A stretch of DNA of 64,000 bases. It comes from Saprospiraceae bacterium (GTDB lineage: Bacteria; Bacteroidota; Bacteroidia; Chitinophagales; Saprospiraceae). A program made the translations under genes and the position numbers. The stretch is taken from positions 822,501 to 886,500 of the forward strand of contig JADJXG010000001.1 in the NCBI GenBank assembly GCA_016715965.1, given 5' to 3'. The stretch's first letter is position 1. The number at the start of each line of letters is the position of its first letter. This document shows, one piece after another, positions 39,701 to 43,230 of this stretch. The notes under the pieces were generated by a model that was not told the DNA's origin, searched no databases, and saw only the letters and a list, made by a program, of their open reading frames with translations.

Positions 39701-40551
39701 CTTTGGGATAAAGTATATGGAGCCCCACATGCATCATCCGGTGTGGCAAGCGCCGTAAAATCTTCTACGGTATAAGCACAAACAGCATCGAAAGCCCTGG
39801 TGTCATTTGGAGGACAAGTGATGGTTGGTTCGGTGACATCTCTCAATTGTACCAATACAACATCCGTGTTGGATAGATTTCCGCAGGCATCCATGGTTTG
39901 GAAGGTCACCGGAGTCCCGGCGTTGGGTGAGGTTGGACAGGCCAAATCAGGAACAGGAAATCCAGCCGTAACAAACATGTTGGCTAACAGTGTTGCATCA
40001 TCCGTACAATTGTCTGCGACCGTACCTCCACCCATCCATCCAACCAGATTGGCCAGACTGACGGTACAAAGGCTGTCCACATCCAGAATAACCGAACCCG
40101 GTAAAGCCAGAATCGGATTAAACTGATCCTCCACAAAAAAGGAGTCCACATTGGTGATGGTACAAAACTGCAAAGCAGGAGGAGGAGCTGGATTGGCTCT
40201 GACGTACAATGCAATCAAATTCACCTGAATATAGGAATCAGGGCAAAATCCGGAACTTGGCAGGGTAAAAGGTGTCAAGGCCGGTGGCACCTGAATGGGA
40301 CGCAATAATCCTACCCTGGTCCAACCCAGACATGAAGCAGCCACCTGCCAATCGTGCTGAATGGTAACCGATGGGGTTAAAAAACCACACAGAATACCCA
40401 GATTGACATTGATTGGGTTGTTGTTTCCTTGCGTTACACAAGCATTCATTGCCGGATCGCAGGCTGGCTGTGCAAAGGCCGAGACATTCATAAAAAAGCT
40501 CATCAATGCAAGCATCAATGCTTTGCGCACGGGAGTTAAATTTTGTTTCAT
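21502..40551 (-). CDS. Giant T9SS-exported multidomain surface protein (giant 1)
   Basis: About 6,349 residues from the ATG at 40551, chosen because it gives a clean signal peptide (MKQNLTPVRKALMLALMSFF... ending SAFAQ); the frame extends to an ATG at 40587. Order from the N-terminus by window position: HYR-like modules (40.35-38.6 kb); three ~1.78 kb super-repeats (36.82-31.48 kb) rich in FTGxGV and CWDxxxG motifs; HYR-type modules with the DTTRPxI pattern; an inserted amidotransferase-like domain (about 29.69-29.03 kb); a lamin-tail domain (27.83-27.17); a proprotein-convertase P-domain (27.11-26.62); more HYR modules; a Cna-B-like stretch and dockerin (22.78-22.39); a cohesin-like domain (22.21-21.80); a type A T9SS sorting domain (21.78-21.50). 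Cysteine is frequent. Role in adhesion or sheath formation is inferred. Confidence 0.9.
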   Translation of the reverse strand: MKQNLTPVRKALMLALMSFFMNVSAFAQPACDPAMNACVTQGNNNPINVNLGILCGFLTPSVTIQHDWQVAASCLGWTRVGLLRPIQVPPALTPFTLPSSGFCPDSYIQVNLIALYVRANPAPPPALQFCTITNVDSFFVEDQFNPILALPGSVILDVDSLCTVSLANLVGWMGGGTVADNCTDDATLLANMFVTAGFPVPDLACPTSPNAGTPVTFQTMDACGNLSNTDVVLVQLRDVTEPTITCPPNDTRAFDAVCAYTVEDFTALATPDDACGAPYTLSQRVLSVTNPAAGPFPNNTFPTITGGCDGPRVITIRICAQDCFGNGVLDPAPAGPLPGNCCTFEITVSDQTDPIPGICPPQTDVNVDAGCTANVPDLRNSSIFLDNCQVVDPDNIGMYADLDGDGIHETELFAPGTPVIPGGFFPVAAGDIICNPLFPGGAVDIRFTYIDCNGNPIGGPVVFDCDDLIVLLDVTAPDFIALCPDPAPIFNLDIDPLTCIYTAATVPQDFFNGIAFVNDNCDQDPIEHNDEASFGCGALGFQNIPIWGEDCSGNVSGILGNCQVLIQVNPLDAAWSNPGIVCMSQVPLDLCALLEGTARDCGYWSGDHVEPAAPDNRCNGGTPAMFNPPGPGVYSVTYTVGDANCHVELTRTILVEQDVNPPYLVNDFGICFCPDALIDLESFLLQTAPQGGEWEILSQVPNLGGPVTPGVNILPPTGVGFSHVAKYDGGCLILNLRYTITDCQGNVSSDDIAVTINECPRGSFDLPDDLCQDEGPYAITDTNRVFYGCFDYEVTFDVTQGPSGNLLIGGSPVTGTISTLGPVLVYPDAVMAGSYTIRMTIVDPTGSLFGCPDFVYNQVVNIYKDGASPNGIVPVGPLCEGTTAWPVVLNLQSILDEAGFPMVDEDIRWTGSGVTDNGVTGLFQPADLDGDGWPGPGLFTVCVAVGNPRCLENYCIDILINDDVPDNQNDLVDDFKVCLVPNTFFPYSVLLANGFAPGGIFTGMTDGASIPPFGGILLPNGFFYTGGCGNLLVSYTIPNDCNPDNINNNVVVTICEKPDVEINGPAQLCSRDNKATITSNMVGRLPLCDSTGFWVSYPATTALMGMTDGTAMFDPTVSGEGNFEIVYTLRTGASCSDSDRTIITVSASSDPFFATPSTQCVDGGPVVLSLVNPDPTVQDGNPLNSDGTQEIFWTSSCGGCLTVGADSTQASFNPGAAGPGSHLICVTTGDPSCLQTHCTLIEVRPANNATLVGNLEKGCYDLRLSSACGIYVTDINLADFYLPGTTRGGIWNVVTNHGCRILNETFEASPGCHELTYTVPAAFPGATGACAEMTTTVFLMVTEEPQTDFDLAEQVCWDGIAGSASLPTLYTGATFGINTSNITYLWTANLISGAGPVPTFSDPASPEPEVIIQGAGTFSICLTETLEYEDCEDIVPTSCINEHCEILVVNQTNIEVIPTWNSAGPFCVDDICIDLDTRITGNTGGVFTGNGVELDPSHPNYRFCPAVAGPGTHTICYTVNNGAGCTAVECHNFVVYPAATLSCPDTRDTLQCATMALGPNNNNYGPFNGSVLVSRYTLGTYNLSSMLCPNATQGGLWELISAPPGGGNTGAVAGHTLYYTTPGCYVIRYTVLSGPGLDGACIATQDFFVHIGERPNPSFDLPDAICWDQVSFVGYNIPLNFITSPSYTGVVTRSYRSTNPAVVAVHPVVGTVTVVGNGIASVCMEEIITTNACGAITRCTSEVCQVIRVINNTTVVNPAWGPVDPLCISDGCIDLDDLVTGTPNGIFTGQGVVLGAGGHPNYDFCPALAGVGIHVVTYTVNSLDGCSASFSRNIVVHQGPDASLRADLGTACWDLRYVPGCGTGMINFDLSAFYLPQTTRGGTWSIISAAGGCFFLYNEIYVAQPGCHQLRYTVPSSFPGATGECASMSDTVFLSIWEEPKPEFDLAEEVCWDGIAGSVILPTLYNGETFGNNAAARNYGWFVNVVSGGPAPTFSNAAIQEPTITIQGQGVFEICLNETLVYNSCGSLPGGGSCSRVYCQTLTVHQTTLVADPSWISFGPLCIDDACVDLDARITGDTGGVFTGTGVLLNPSHPNYQFCPATAGAGIHTVCYTVQNGAGCTAVECHNITVYAAVSLACADTRDTVQCATMALGQNANSYGPFNGSTLTSRYTLGTHSLSALLCASATRNGVWSFVSGPAANSGAVANDILYYTSPGCYTVRYSVSSFPGADGACTATQDFTIHVGERPNPSFDFPDDVCWDQVTLLTYNIPVSFLTSPAYTGSVVRNYRSTNPAVASVNAAGLVTVVGNGITTICMEEIITTIACAGVTTRCTSEVCEVLRVNNTLTVANPAWGDPGLICVTAACIDLDDLVTGTPNGVFTGRGVELDPAHPEYRFCPAVAGVGIHAVTYTVNSPDGCTGVMTRNIVVVEQCDATISGNITAWGCYNSAQFRASSFGPRVDFDLSRFYLPQTTRGGVWTIISSPLGTEAIQNETLFGGPGCYTLQYSVSCDPCAPVSSIINFAIIERPTPVFDLAEEACWDGITGSLVLPTYYQGTTWGTGGHTRDYLWTVSTISGPGPVPTLSSGVGVFQAINNPTVTVNGDGVFEICLTERLNLTCPLFATQACTQIYCERITIHQTDEEVDPSWSPIGPFCVDDPCVDLDALITGDTAGVFTGVGVFLDPTHPNYRFCPDESGPGIFSICYTVQNGSGCSATECHNVYVYDEVSLACSDTRDTIQCATKALGPNTNNYGPFNGVLLTSRYTLGSHSLNSLLCATATRGGSWSFVSGPAGGTGTVDDDLLYYTSPGCYTVRYTVSSFPGADGGCLATQDFQVHIGEMPMPMFDLPDHVCWDQVNLVQFNIPVNFLTSPTYSGSIARSYRTTNSSVATVNSSGVVTIVGNGIASICMQETITTNACGLTTTCRAEVCEVIRVLNNTTVVNPAWTAIGPFCIDDPCVRLDVLVTGTTGGIFTGRGVRPPGGLLVHPEYEFCPAVAGVGVHAVTYTVNSPDGCTGVFTRNIEVYPAANATLHSDSIVCQVEPTGIVDLTALFNPLTTGGGVFTLTSGPATGRVIGDNQLNYLEAGCYCFSYTVSTFPGADGACTATGTACLLITEQPTPSFDIQNERCWNITDPVALKRDTLFINSPTYDPAGTRTRVLRVLSGPAIVIANGPTIYAVEYTGAGNVVLCLEETLTYAACGTGIPAGRFCRDTVCRQVSVQDGTAQDARFTVIGAKAEYCPGDTITLIPNVPGGIFTGTNVGNSNPVGTSGGVRFTACGIYVVTYTLETPAGCINQSSQTFFTDRTNPVFVGPTAANRFDTVVNCDGIDQTARMNAWASRFSFTDNCQFRTSFRIYDRRSGCSPSTGLYIYEVLGRDTCGNETRVFPSYRVIDTTRPVIVTPASDLVIECGNETDAQILSWLNLNGRAVANDACSGNILRWSHNFNGDIASYCTTTGNLVTFTVYDQCNNSNTTSARIIVRDLIPPVWNKNPVDLLVECHTSFGRDPYEQVSAWVANVGGGVALDSCQLSVRYTNNFASQPWTGGCNRNTGRKTVTFTAIDGCGNASSRTAVVEIIDITPPEITSPAKDTVVDCDGQGNLGAFATWINNHGGATALDYCSGNLSCAPPANARAAFVTGPGFPWGAGTYTAQMNAAVGAGNWDRLFFASVNPATLFSDTYKFVYLEGGDGNANEFNTFVNTHRALMESWVACGGRLFLNAAPNVGGNIDLGFGGVRILYAPPGTWITNVTQANPHPVFNGPNLPTAINFTGNYYAHALVCPPGMTAILRETSGAQRPILMESLWGDGVVFFGGITATIWHSPALEANNLYTNFLYYLNNVTLPNQEPESDGIMRWDTVRMRTQEDCGGTRTLTYMFTAVDSCGNISNATIARFIIQDTMAPIFLVNPRDTAVNCDRLGNEAALAEWLRLNGRAIATDVCSGPLRWETDLVAELDKCSNTADYVYRFTAFDSCGNSAWREARFIVQDTTRPLIDPASGYDKITSCDQSNAANDDEIIAWLDSMGGLFATDMCSDVINWRHNFSDTRWIDGCGDTRFQDVTFTATDDCGNFSTRTLRVGTVDTTKPVFFNCERPPIVVPAETFHCDAYVNFSPVAAFDNCDVPVIRQIDSTGLGSGSRFPVGTTILVYEASDSCGNRDTCYLKIIVNDYWDLPSITCPDTASFTASLDSCGRTLTVADSIHPRNVRDNCPNTVVTFVVTDEAGQVVRRGFNTAAGTFFPVGVDTITYCVYDQPLLKITEVTQQLGTPIAGGTITIGRTNPVPGFITTDLIDGDYLEIGNYGGGVIDLTCISIEVVGPAGSICDYTIPPPFPLKPVHFLAPGQVATFHIGSGTDVPASRFFHMNCTQAGINDQRAYILRLNDRVIDVVATNGFNPVGRGTIAVVTAADWVGATDPHFCRGSYYRTNHEDNNRSSDFELAESCNAATIGSWNPGNLFSNANLDTVSMQSIVHPPVCCKVAITITDDQAPICGRYDTLTSGIPTNLNVAFNQGVCYSSSVTIPNNCKVGDVRILNMNGFSNQNLGDWEVTLISPSGTRVKLWENVCNASTTFDLNFGTLNNKGMTLTSVNLAPCVPNFGNGQFYTPQESFQKFFNEQGQGTWRIEIEDNSCATTAITNALTNWRLQVLCKAPAVLRDTTITADFRQCRKKFLWYHPLINDNCPGGTSIMTYITTCTNARTGVTDTVLGPITDTVTAGACDSLILPIGVTKISYRIIDMSGNEGMCMFNVTVRDIDAPAIPDYKDVSANASPGECGAFFYFVPDATDSCGIDTIWANPPSGTFFKVGQTRICIYAIDKSGNLDSSCFTLTVNPYIPSSSELACNDKINLSLDATCTAVLTADMILEGGKHWCYDQYEIIVTDSRGIVRSNTFTYADVGKCFRVTIRDPRSGNSCWGEVCIEDKQRPNLACPPDTVVNCISSLDPDILGRAFVTTCEPSATIIYWDEFTELGECALPYVARIVRYWSVEDENGNRDTCEQRIDVERFDLADIRWPRHYDDLDLPHLECDKERSNKDFSAHFLPYQYCVDGYLLDSAIWSATGGFYPSPAGDLAGVRVPKALGWNFLETGPYAGHPSPYPVYYDAHPGWTPQNGFCWGPDEIIQWTGTGFPTVDGVDLFSRGRCAVSIRYEDEVYDICDDSYEILRYWKVRNMCLPPVAGLNPIEYIQVIKVLDSKGPEIVYPDTIVISTTNNSCTAIWDLAEPWMKDNCSDDLRYTVRMRAGRSIQYADGRWAVINIPLGVHEAELTALDGCGNKTIKKIMVSVVDAIIPTPVCRAFTTVNITGNQSPGENYARVYAEAFDEGSYDNCAHHIFFKVIRMAELLGTNNGSNSNNTVACNGRNGDDNLTLAGNQVYFDDYTDFCCADANQRVMVVLRVFDVDPGPGPIAPARMTNRTSNLFGRFNDCMVEVEVQNKNVPTVVAPPNIVVSCWFWFDIAKLTDPNDPTFGRVVTDLSDRKKVVTQDLVCRKYCERNDITGYPGFVPSNQIPKPAPNQACDYYYQYFDTAHWDNKYELTWGFDGYALNSCNVSPTITVNDLRECGQGIIQRIVSATGPNNINVTAIQTIWVVDCDPFYIDDLTCNDPRFSDVIWPNGVCTQTPVTINGCGTDISPDNPQLGRPQVINNADDNCALLSIEYSDDVFTIEPDACLKVLRTWTIIDWCQYDPFIDPDKGRWQRLQVIKVRDQDKPVVSCNVGPCEPASIHPTLGVCVGHISLTASATDQCSPEDWLLWEYKIDAYNDGVGVHAGYDFRVGSLTRRAFNAGDTVEYSHNPFADNPRNPFDASGTYPIGIHKIIWFVEDGCANVGVCETLFEIKDCKAPTPYCHTGIITVPMPTSGCVEIWAKDLDLGSFDNCTSKDNLKFYFDNDATKQSITVCCDDFVNANANDELRIEVEMWVEDEEGNKDYCKTVIIVQDNQNICPDNLNGKARITGLVTDEKGDELNPVEISLYRNGNMMVQRTGNPYLFGDLAKDIEYELRPDRNDEHSNGVSTQDIIRIQKHILSQEAITSPYKLLAADVNNSGSITTADINEIRKLVLGNISEFSKVRSWSFVPTDYVFTDPATPWTAPRTKSVMLDENKAVNFMAFKMGDVTGNAIAGLNGSSQVRTKGFLNLEIDEINLQAGQTYQIEFKSSDFEKINGYQFTFKFDQNALVFDGFESGAIQLNESNFGIQKLAEGLMSTSWNTRDPLTVERDEVLFKLTFRALKAGNVAQMLAVTDDITRAEAYTTSDEVRGVRLGVRTSEGWVESSVFELYQNEPNPFSKQTVVAFRLPEASHVKLTIYDAAGKVIRVYEQEMNKGLNQITIQRSEINAAGVLYYQLDAQTSMGGHTATKRMIIAE
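21800..22210 (-). other. Cohesin-like domain in giant 1
   Basis: The stretch opens with FLNLEIDEINLQAGQTYQIE and contains NGYQFTFKFDQNALVFDG, typical of the cohesin/carbohydrate-binding beta-sandwich fold (opening strand, then a QF-type strand). It lies between the dockerin and the sorting domain. The distinction between cohesin and related sandwich folds cannot be made by eye. Confidence 0.6.
22390..22600 (-). other. Dockerin-like domain in giant 1
   Basis: Two helix-plus-calcium-loop segments are visible: one with GVSTQDIIRIQKHILS and one with DVNNSGSITTADINEIRKLV, which has the DxNxSGxI calcium-loop pattern. Dockerins normally bind cohesins. A cohesin-like fold follows in the same chain. 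Confidence 0.75.
26615..27110 (-). other. Proprotein-convertase P-domain (P/Homo B) in giant 1
   Basis: A beta-sandwich stretch with NCKVGDVRILNMNGFSNQNL, GDWEVTLISPSGTRVKLWEN and GTWRIEIEDNSC. These are the usual P-domain landmarks (the W-x-V-x-L-x-SPSGT strand and the GTWRLxVxD strand). P-domains are stabilising or binding modules of subtilisin-like proteases; no protease is attached here. Confidence 0.8.
27170..27830 (-). other. Lamin-tail domain in giant 1
   Basis: It begins LLKITEVTQQLGTPIAGG, then YLEIGNYGGGVIDLTCISIE, LAPGQVATFHIGS and a segment ending with WNPGN. This is the layout of bacterial LTD domains (leading strand, EL/EIxN motif, then LxPGxx). These are common on secreted bacterial proteins. 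Confidence 0.8.
29030..29690 (-). other. Amidotransferase-like (GATase1/ThuA-type) domain inserted in a HYR module of giant 1
   Basis: About 220 residues of alpha/beta character (strand segment YKFVYLEGGDGN, a helix with EFNTFVNTHRALMESWVACG, then GGRLFLNAAP, later GDGVVFFGG) interrupt one HYR module between ALDYCSGN and DGIMRWDTV. The hosting module's other half resumes afterwards. No cysteine nucleophile is evident in the expected elbow position, so catalysis is doubtful. The fold assignment is my inference from the pattern. Confidence 0.55.
31478..36820 (-). repeat. Three tandem ~1.78 kb super-repeats in giant 1
   Basis: Equivalent landmarks recur at near-constant spacing. The CWDQV motif lies at about 31.99, 33.77 and 35.55 kb and the CWDGI motif at about 32.93, 34.70 and 36.48 kb. 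Each unit of about 593 residues has six parts in the same order: FYLPxTTRGGxW; FDLAEExCWDGI; ITGxTGGVFTGxGV with HPNYxFCP; DTRDTxQCATMALG; FDxPDxxCWDQV; DLDDLVTGTPNGxFTGxGV. Copies differ by scattered substitutions, so they are old duplications rather than assembly duplicates. Confidence 0.88.
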
Positions 40552-40592
40552 AAATAAACTTGAAAGGGATTGTACGAATGGGATCATAGATC

Positions 40593-41231
40593 TTAGGATT
40601 GTAAAGGGTTTTGAATAAGAAATACTTGGATGCGCTCGTGTGATGGGATCTTCTCAATTATTTTGACCGATTTGTTGTTGTAAATGACTGTATTGTTGTC
40701 AATTTTGAGGGGTTTTTCGATAAAATTAACACCCTCTAAAAATGGTAAGCCTTTGCTCACCATGGAGACATGACTGGCAAAAAATTCAAACTTGGTATCG
40801 TTGTATCCACTCGCTCTAACAGAATCCAAAGTCTGACGAGATATTTCATCGAGTGTTTGGTCCGGAAAAGCAAAGAATACAAAATCAAATTGGGGATGAC
40901 TCTGCAAGAAAAAATTAAGCGCAGGATCGTTAAGCATGCGGTTGAATTCACTCATATCCTTTCTGGATTGAAGGGACTGTTGAGCAAAAGAAGCTACATT
41001 TTGACCATCGGGAATTCCCGGATTAACTTGTGTAAGTTGTTGATTATCAATTGACTTTTCTGCCGTCGCAGAAGGTTTATTGTTTGTTTTGCAGGAAGTT
41101 GTCAGAAGAAATAGAACGCACGAAATGCTGACCAGAGAACAAGTGTTTGTTCTTCCAATACAGGAGACTAGAGCTTTGGTTTCCAAAAGCACATAGTCAA
41201 TTAAGTGAGGTATGTGTTTCAATGAGAACAC
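40593..41231 (-). CDS. Putative lipoprotein with divergent fasciclin (FAS1)-like domain
   Basis: 212 residues from the only plausible ATG. A lipobox-like LLTTSC around residue 42-47 follows a hydrophobic stretch, so a start nearer the signal peptide (a GTG or TTG) is possible. The C-terminal part (FDFVFFAFPDQTLDEI, then GVNFIEKPLKIDNNTVIYNN, then VFLIQNPLQS) follows the FAS1 pattern of a phenylalanine-rich strand, a helix and a terminal strand. The gene ends 41 bases before the preferred start of giant 1, so it is probably in the same transcript. A role in adhesion or anchoring with giant 1 is inferred. The FAS1 assignment is weaker than for its neighbour. Confidence 0.62.
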   Translation of the reverse strand: MFSLKHIPHLIDYVLLETKALVSCIGRTNTCSLVSISCVLFLLTTSCKTNNKPSATAEKSIDNQQLTQVNPGIPDGQNVASFAQQSLQSRKDMSEFNRMLNDPALNFFLQSHPQFDFVFFAFPDQTLDEISRQTLDSVRASGYNDTKFEFFASHVSMVSKGLPFLEGVNFIEKPLKIDNNTVIYNNKSVKIIEKIPSHERIQVFLIQNPLQS

Positions 41232-41516
41232 AGGCTTAATTGATTTACAACAACAAAAAATCGAAGGAAACTTAACTCGGGCGTCTGCTTGGCTTCGTCA
41301 GTTCACACCGGGATTAATTACCTTCTGTTTTTACACAAGTTTTGAGGTATGGTCAGTACCGCAGCACAAAGTAAAGAAAAAACAATGGTTCAAGGTGTAT
41401 TAAATTTTTGTGCAGGACAAATTTTTTTTCACATCTGTTTATTTATTTCTCATTAAACACATTACAAATAATGTAATTATTTAATGTATGCTATTTTAAT
41501 TCAAAATGGGACCCTA
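41232..41516 (-). promoter_or_regulatory. Intergenic region upstream of the lipoprotein/giant 1 unit
   Basis: 285 bases, AT-rich near 41.40-41.51 kb, with an ATTAC-n7-GTAAT inverted repeat. It must contain any promoter for the 40.6-41.2 kb gene, but I find only an imperfect TACTTTG. No gene is seen. Confidence 0.3.
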
Positions 41517-42074
41517 TTACCTCGGACAACGGTCGATGATATAGGCTCTTGAGCGGGCACTGAGCATAACAGTTTCTAAGACTTTTGCTTCCGTTGATCC
41601 AATGACGACCGTCGCACCAGCCTCTCCAAATTTGACACTGACCCCTCCCAATGAAGTGGCCCCGGCCCAGCTAAAATCGGTCGTCTTAACAATCAGCTGA
41701 TTGAGCAATTTTAATTCCGCATCATCCGGCATATTGTCATTCAATTTGCCCGCGAGCTCTCCACCAATTGCTTTAAAAGCTACGTCTGTCGGAACAAAGT
41801 AGTTTACCTTAAGTCTTTTGTCTTCATACAACAATGGTATGATCGTCGACGACTGATTCATCAACTGGTTGAAATGGACAAGGTCGCTTCTGTTTTTGAG
41901 CCAACCCAACAATTGACTTCTCTCTTCCTCCACCTGACCTTTGGTCATTTTATGGTCCTCTGCCTGGGTAGATTCCTTATTGCCGGTAGCAGCAGATCCT
42001 CCAGATTTGTCTTGTTTGCATTGGATGAAAAACAAACTGAGCAACAATATTCCTAGGATGGGTTGAAATTTCAT
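41517..42074 (-). CDS. FAS1-domain lipoprotein
   Basis: 185 residues with a lipoprotein signal (FFIQCKQDKSGG, candidate lipid-bearing Cys near 19). The FAS1-like core includes VNYFVPTDVAFKAI, matching the domain's classic NAFTVFAPTxxAF strand, LLNQLIVKTTDF, and a final AKVLETVMLSARSRAYIID that matches the terminal strand and helix of FAS1. FAS1 proteins mediate adhesion in many organisms (family knowledge). It is the upstream partner of the similar lipoprotein gene 285 bases away. Confidence 0.7.
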   Translation of the reverse strand: MKFQPILGILLLSLFFIQCKQDKSGGSAATGNKESTQAEDHKMTKGQVEEERSQLLGWLKNRSDLVHFNQLMNQSSTIIPLLYEDKRLKVNYFVPTDVAFKAIGGELAGKLNDNMPDDAELKLLNQLIVKTTDFSWAGATSLGGVSVKFGEAGATVVIGSTEAKVLETVMLSARSRAYIIDRCPR

Positions 42075-42090
42075 AACTTTTAATTTGGCA

Positions 42091-42098
42091 CAAAATTA
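42091..42098 (-). promoter_or_regulatory. Candidate -7 element for the FAS1 lipoprotein gene (TAATTTTG)
   Basis: On the minus strand TAATTTTG fits TAnnTTTG and lies 16 bases before the ATG at 42074. No convincing -33 element accompanies it, so this is a weak call. Sequence just upstream of it belongs to the REP-like palindromes. Confidence 0.3.
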
Positions 42099-42113
42099 AT
42101 GGAAACTTGAACG

Positions 42114-42132
42114 CTTAAGTTTAAAACTTAAA
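42114..42132. repeat. REP-like palindrome, partial copy
   Basis: CTTAAGTTTAAAACTTAAA is a near-perfect palindrome sharing its core with the two larger palindromes that flank the transposase gene. It is separated from the next by about 28 bases. Confidence 0.6.
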
Positions 42133-42159
42133 CCTTCAAATGGCTTAGGTCTGATGGCG

Positions 42160-42218
42160 GTCTGATGGCTGTCTGATGGCTTAAGTTTGAAACTTAAGCC
42201 ATCAGACAGCCATCAGAC
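42160..42218. repeat. REP-like perfect inverted repeat (29-bp arms)
   Basis: Arms at 42160-42188 and 42190-42218 are exact reverse complements around a single central G. Each arm contains two copies of GTCTGATGGC and ends in TTAAGTTT at the centre. Further GTCTGATGG-type units continue outward on both sides (about 42140-42238), ending next to the transposase stop codon at 42240. Confidence 0.85.
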
Positions 42219-42239
42219 TTAAGCCATCAGACGGCCAAG

Positions 42240-42794
42240 TTATATTTCGATCCGATCGATGTCAATGCAGCCATCCTGCTGCCCCTTGTATTGAGCTGCA
42301 CTGCTCCACGCATATTCTTCTGCATAAGCAACCATACCTGCCTTGACAGGATTGTGATGGATATAATTCAATTTCTGTTTTATCCATACTGGATTGAACA
42401 ATTCAATTGGTCGGTTTCGCTGGTACCAAACCTGAAATCTTTTATTGTTGCTATTCGAAAATCCAAAAATTTCAAATATTTCCAGGATATCATCTCTTTG
42501 ATGAAAACTGGTATCTTCAAGAATTAATTTCAAAATGGCTTTGGCACAAAACTTTTTAAAATCTCTGATCGTATCCGACAATTTAAAGGGAGGGATGGTG
42601 CGGCAAATGAGATGGATGTGATTGCTCATGATCACATAAGCATGAATCCTCAACCCCTTGTGTTGCTGACAATATTTCAAACTATCTGTGATAATTTTTT
42701 TGCATCGATGATCATCAAAAATTTTCACCCAACCCACCACAGTAATGGTTAAAAAATGCAATGCATTTTGCTTAGATATTTTATGCCCTCCCAT
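42240..42794 (-). CDS. rayT: REP-associated tyrosine transposase (RAYT, Y1/IS200-like)
   Basis: 184 residues of the Y1 transposase family. The HUH metal motif is SNHIHLI with His59 and His61. The catalytic tyrosine is Tyr144 in KLNYIHHNPVKAGMV. The N-terminal KISKQNALHFLTITVVGWV and the C-terminal YAWSSAAQYKG match Bacteroidota RAYTs. It lies between REP-like palindromes with a shared core (CTTAAGTTTnAAACTTAAG) on both sides, the pattern expected for RAYTs, which nick and join single-stranded DNA at such hairpins. The ORF is complete, so it may be active. Confidence 0.9.
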   Translation of the reverse strand: MGGHKISKQNALHFLTITVVGWVKIFDDHRCKKIITDSLKYCQQHKGLRIHAYVIMSNHIHLICRTIPPFKLSDTIRDFKKFCAKAILKLILEDTSFHQRDDILEIFEIFGFSNSNNKRFQVWYQRNRPIELFNPVWIKQKLNYIHHNPVKAGMVAYAEEYAWSSAAQYKGQQDGCIDIDRIEI

Positions 42795-42858
42795 CTGTTA
42801 TTCACTCAGGAATAAAATTAGTGAAATAATTCCGAAACGGCTGAATGATCGCTACAAA

Positions 42859-42920
42859 GCTAGATCGCTCTGGCTTGATCGCTTAAGTTTAAAACTTAAG
42901 CGATCAAGCTGCGATCTAGC
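42859..42920. repeat. REP-like palindrome on the other side of the transposase gene
   Basis: Imperfect palindrome with a perfect 18-bp core: arms at 42873-42890 and 42892-42909 around a central A (GCTTGATCGCTTAAGTTT / AAACTTAAGCGATCAAGC). Outer arms GCTAGATCGC / GCGATCTAGC extend it. The innermost bases match the palindromes beyond the gene's other end. Confidence 0.82.
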
Positions 42921-42921
42921 C

Positions 42922-42952
42922 AAAAAAAAAGCCCGGTGAAAATCACCGGGCC
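42922..42952 (-). terminator. Rho-independent terminator of giant gene 2
   Basis: On the minus strand the stem GGCCCGGTGA / TCACCGGGC, with a TTT loop, is followed by nine T residues. It starts 35 bases after the stop codon at 42987 and directly precedes the REP-like palindrome. Confidence 0.9.
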
Positions 42953-42986
42953 TTCAAATTATTTTAAAAAACTTATCCCAATTCTC

Positions 42987-43230
42987 TTATTTATTGGTCT
43001 TGATGATGCGCACAGTTTTGCTCCAATCTCCTTGTTTGACTTGCAACATGAACACACCCGCAGGATAATCTGATCCGAAGTGTGTGGACTCCGTCTTAGG
43101 ATTGATGAATCTGCGCTCTATCATCTTACCATACATATCGAAGACCATCATATCGACCGGTTCGAATGATTTGGTAAAGATGAGCAGATCAAAGTGCTGA
43201 CTGGTCGGATTCGGGAATACCCTCACCGAT
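42987..43230 (-). other. T9SS type A sorting domain of giant 2
   Basis: VRVFPNPTSQHFDLLIFTKS opens a canonical domain. It contains DMMVFDMYGKMIERR and ends with VRIIKTNK. This marks the protein as type IX cargo. Confidence 0.9.

Noticed and set aside
21502..40551. Numerous + strand ORFs of 60-400 codons across giant 1
   Set aside because: The minus-strand frame is continuous over 19 kb with recognisable domains throughout; the + strand products have no domain and no coding logic.
42160..42218. Perfect palindrome as a transcription terminator
   Set aside because: No T-run follows on either strand, and the same core recurs beyond the other end of the transposase gene, which fits REP-like repeats better.
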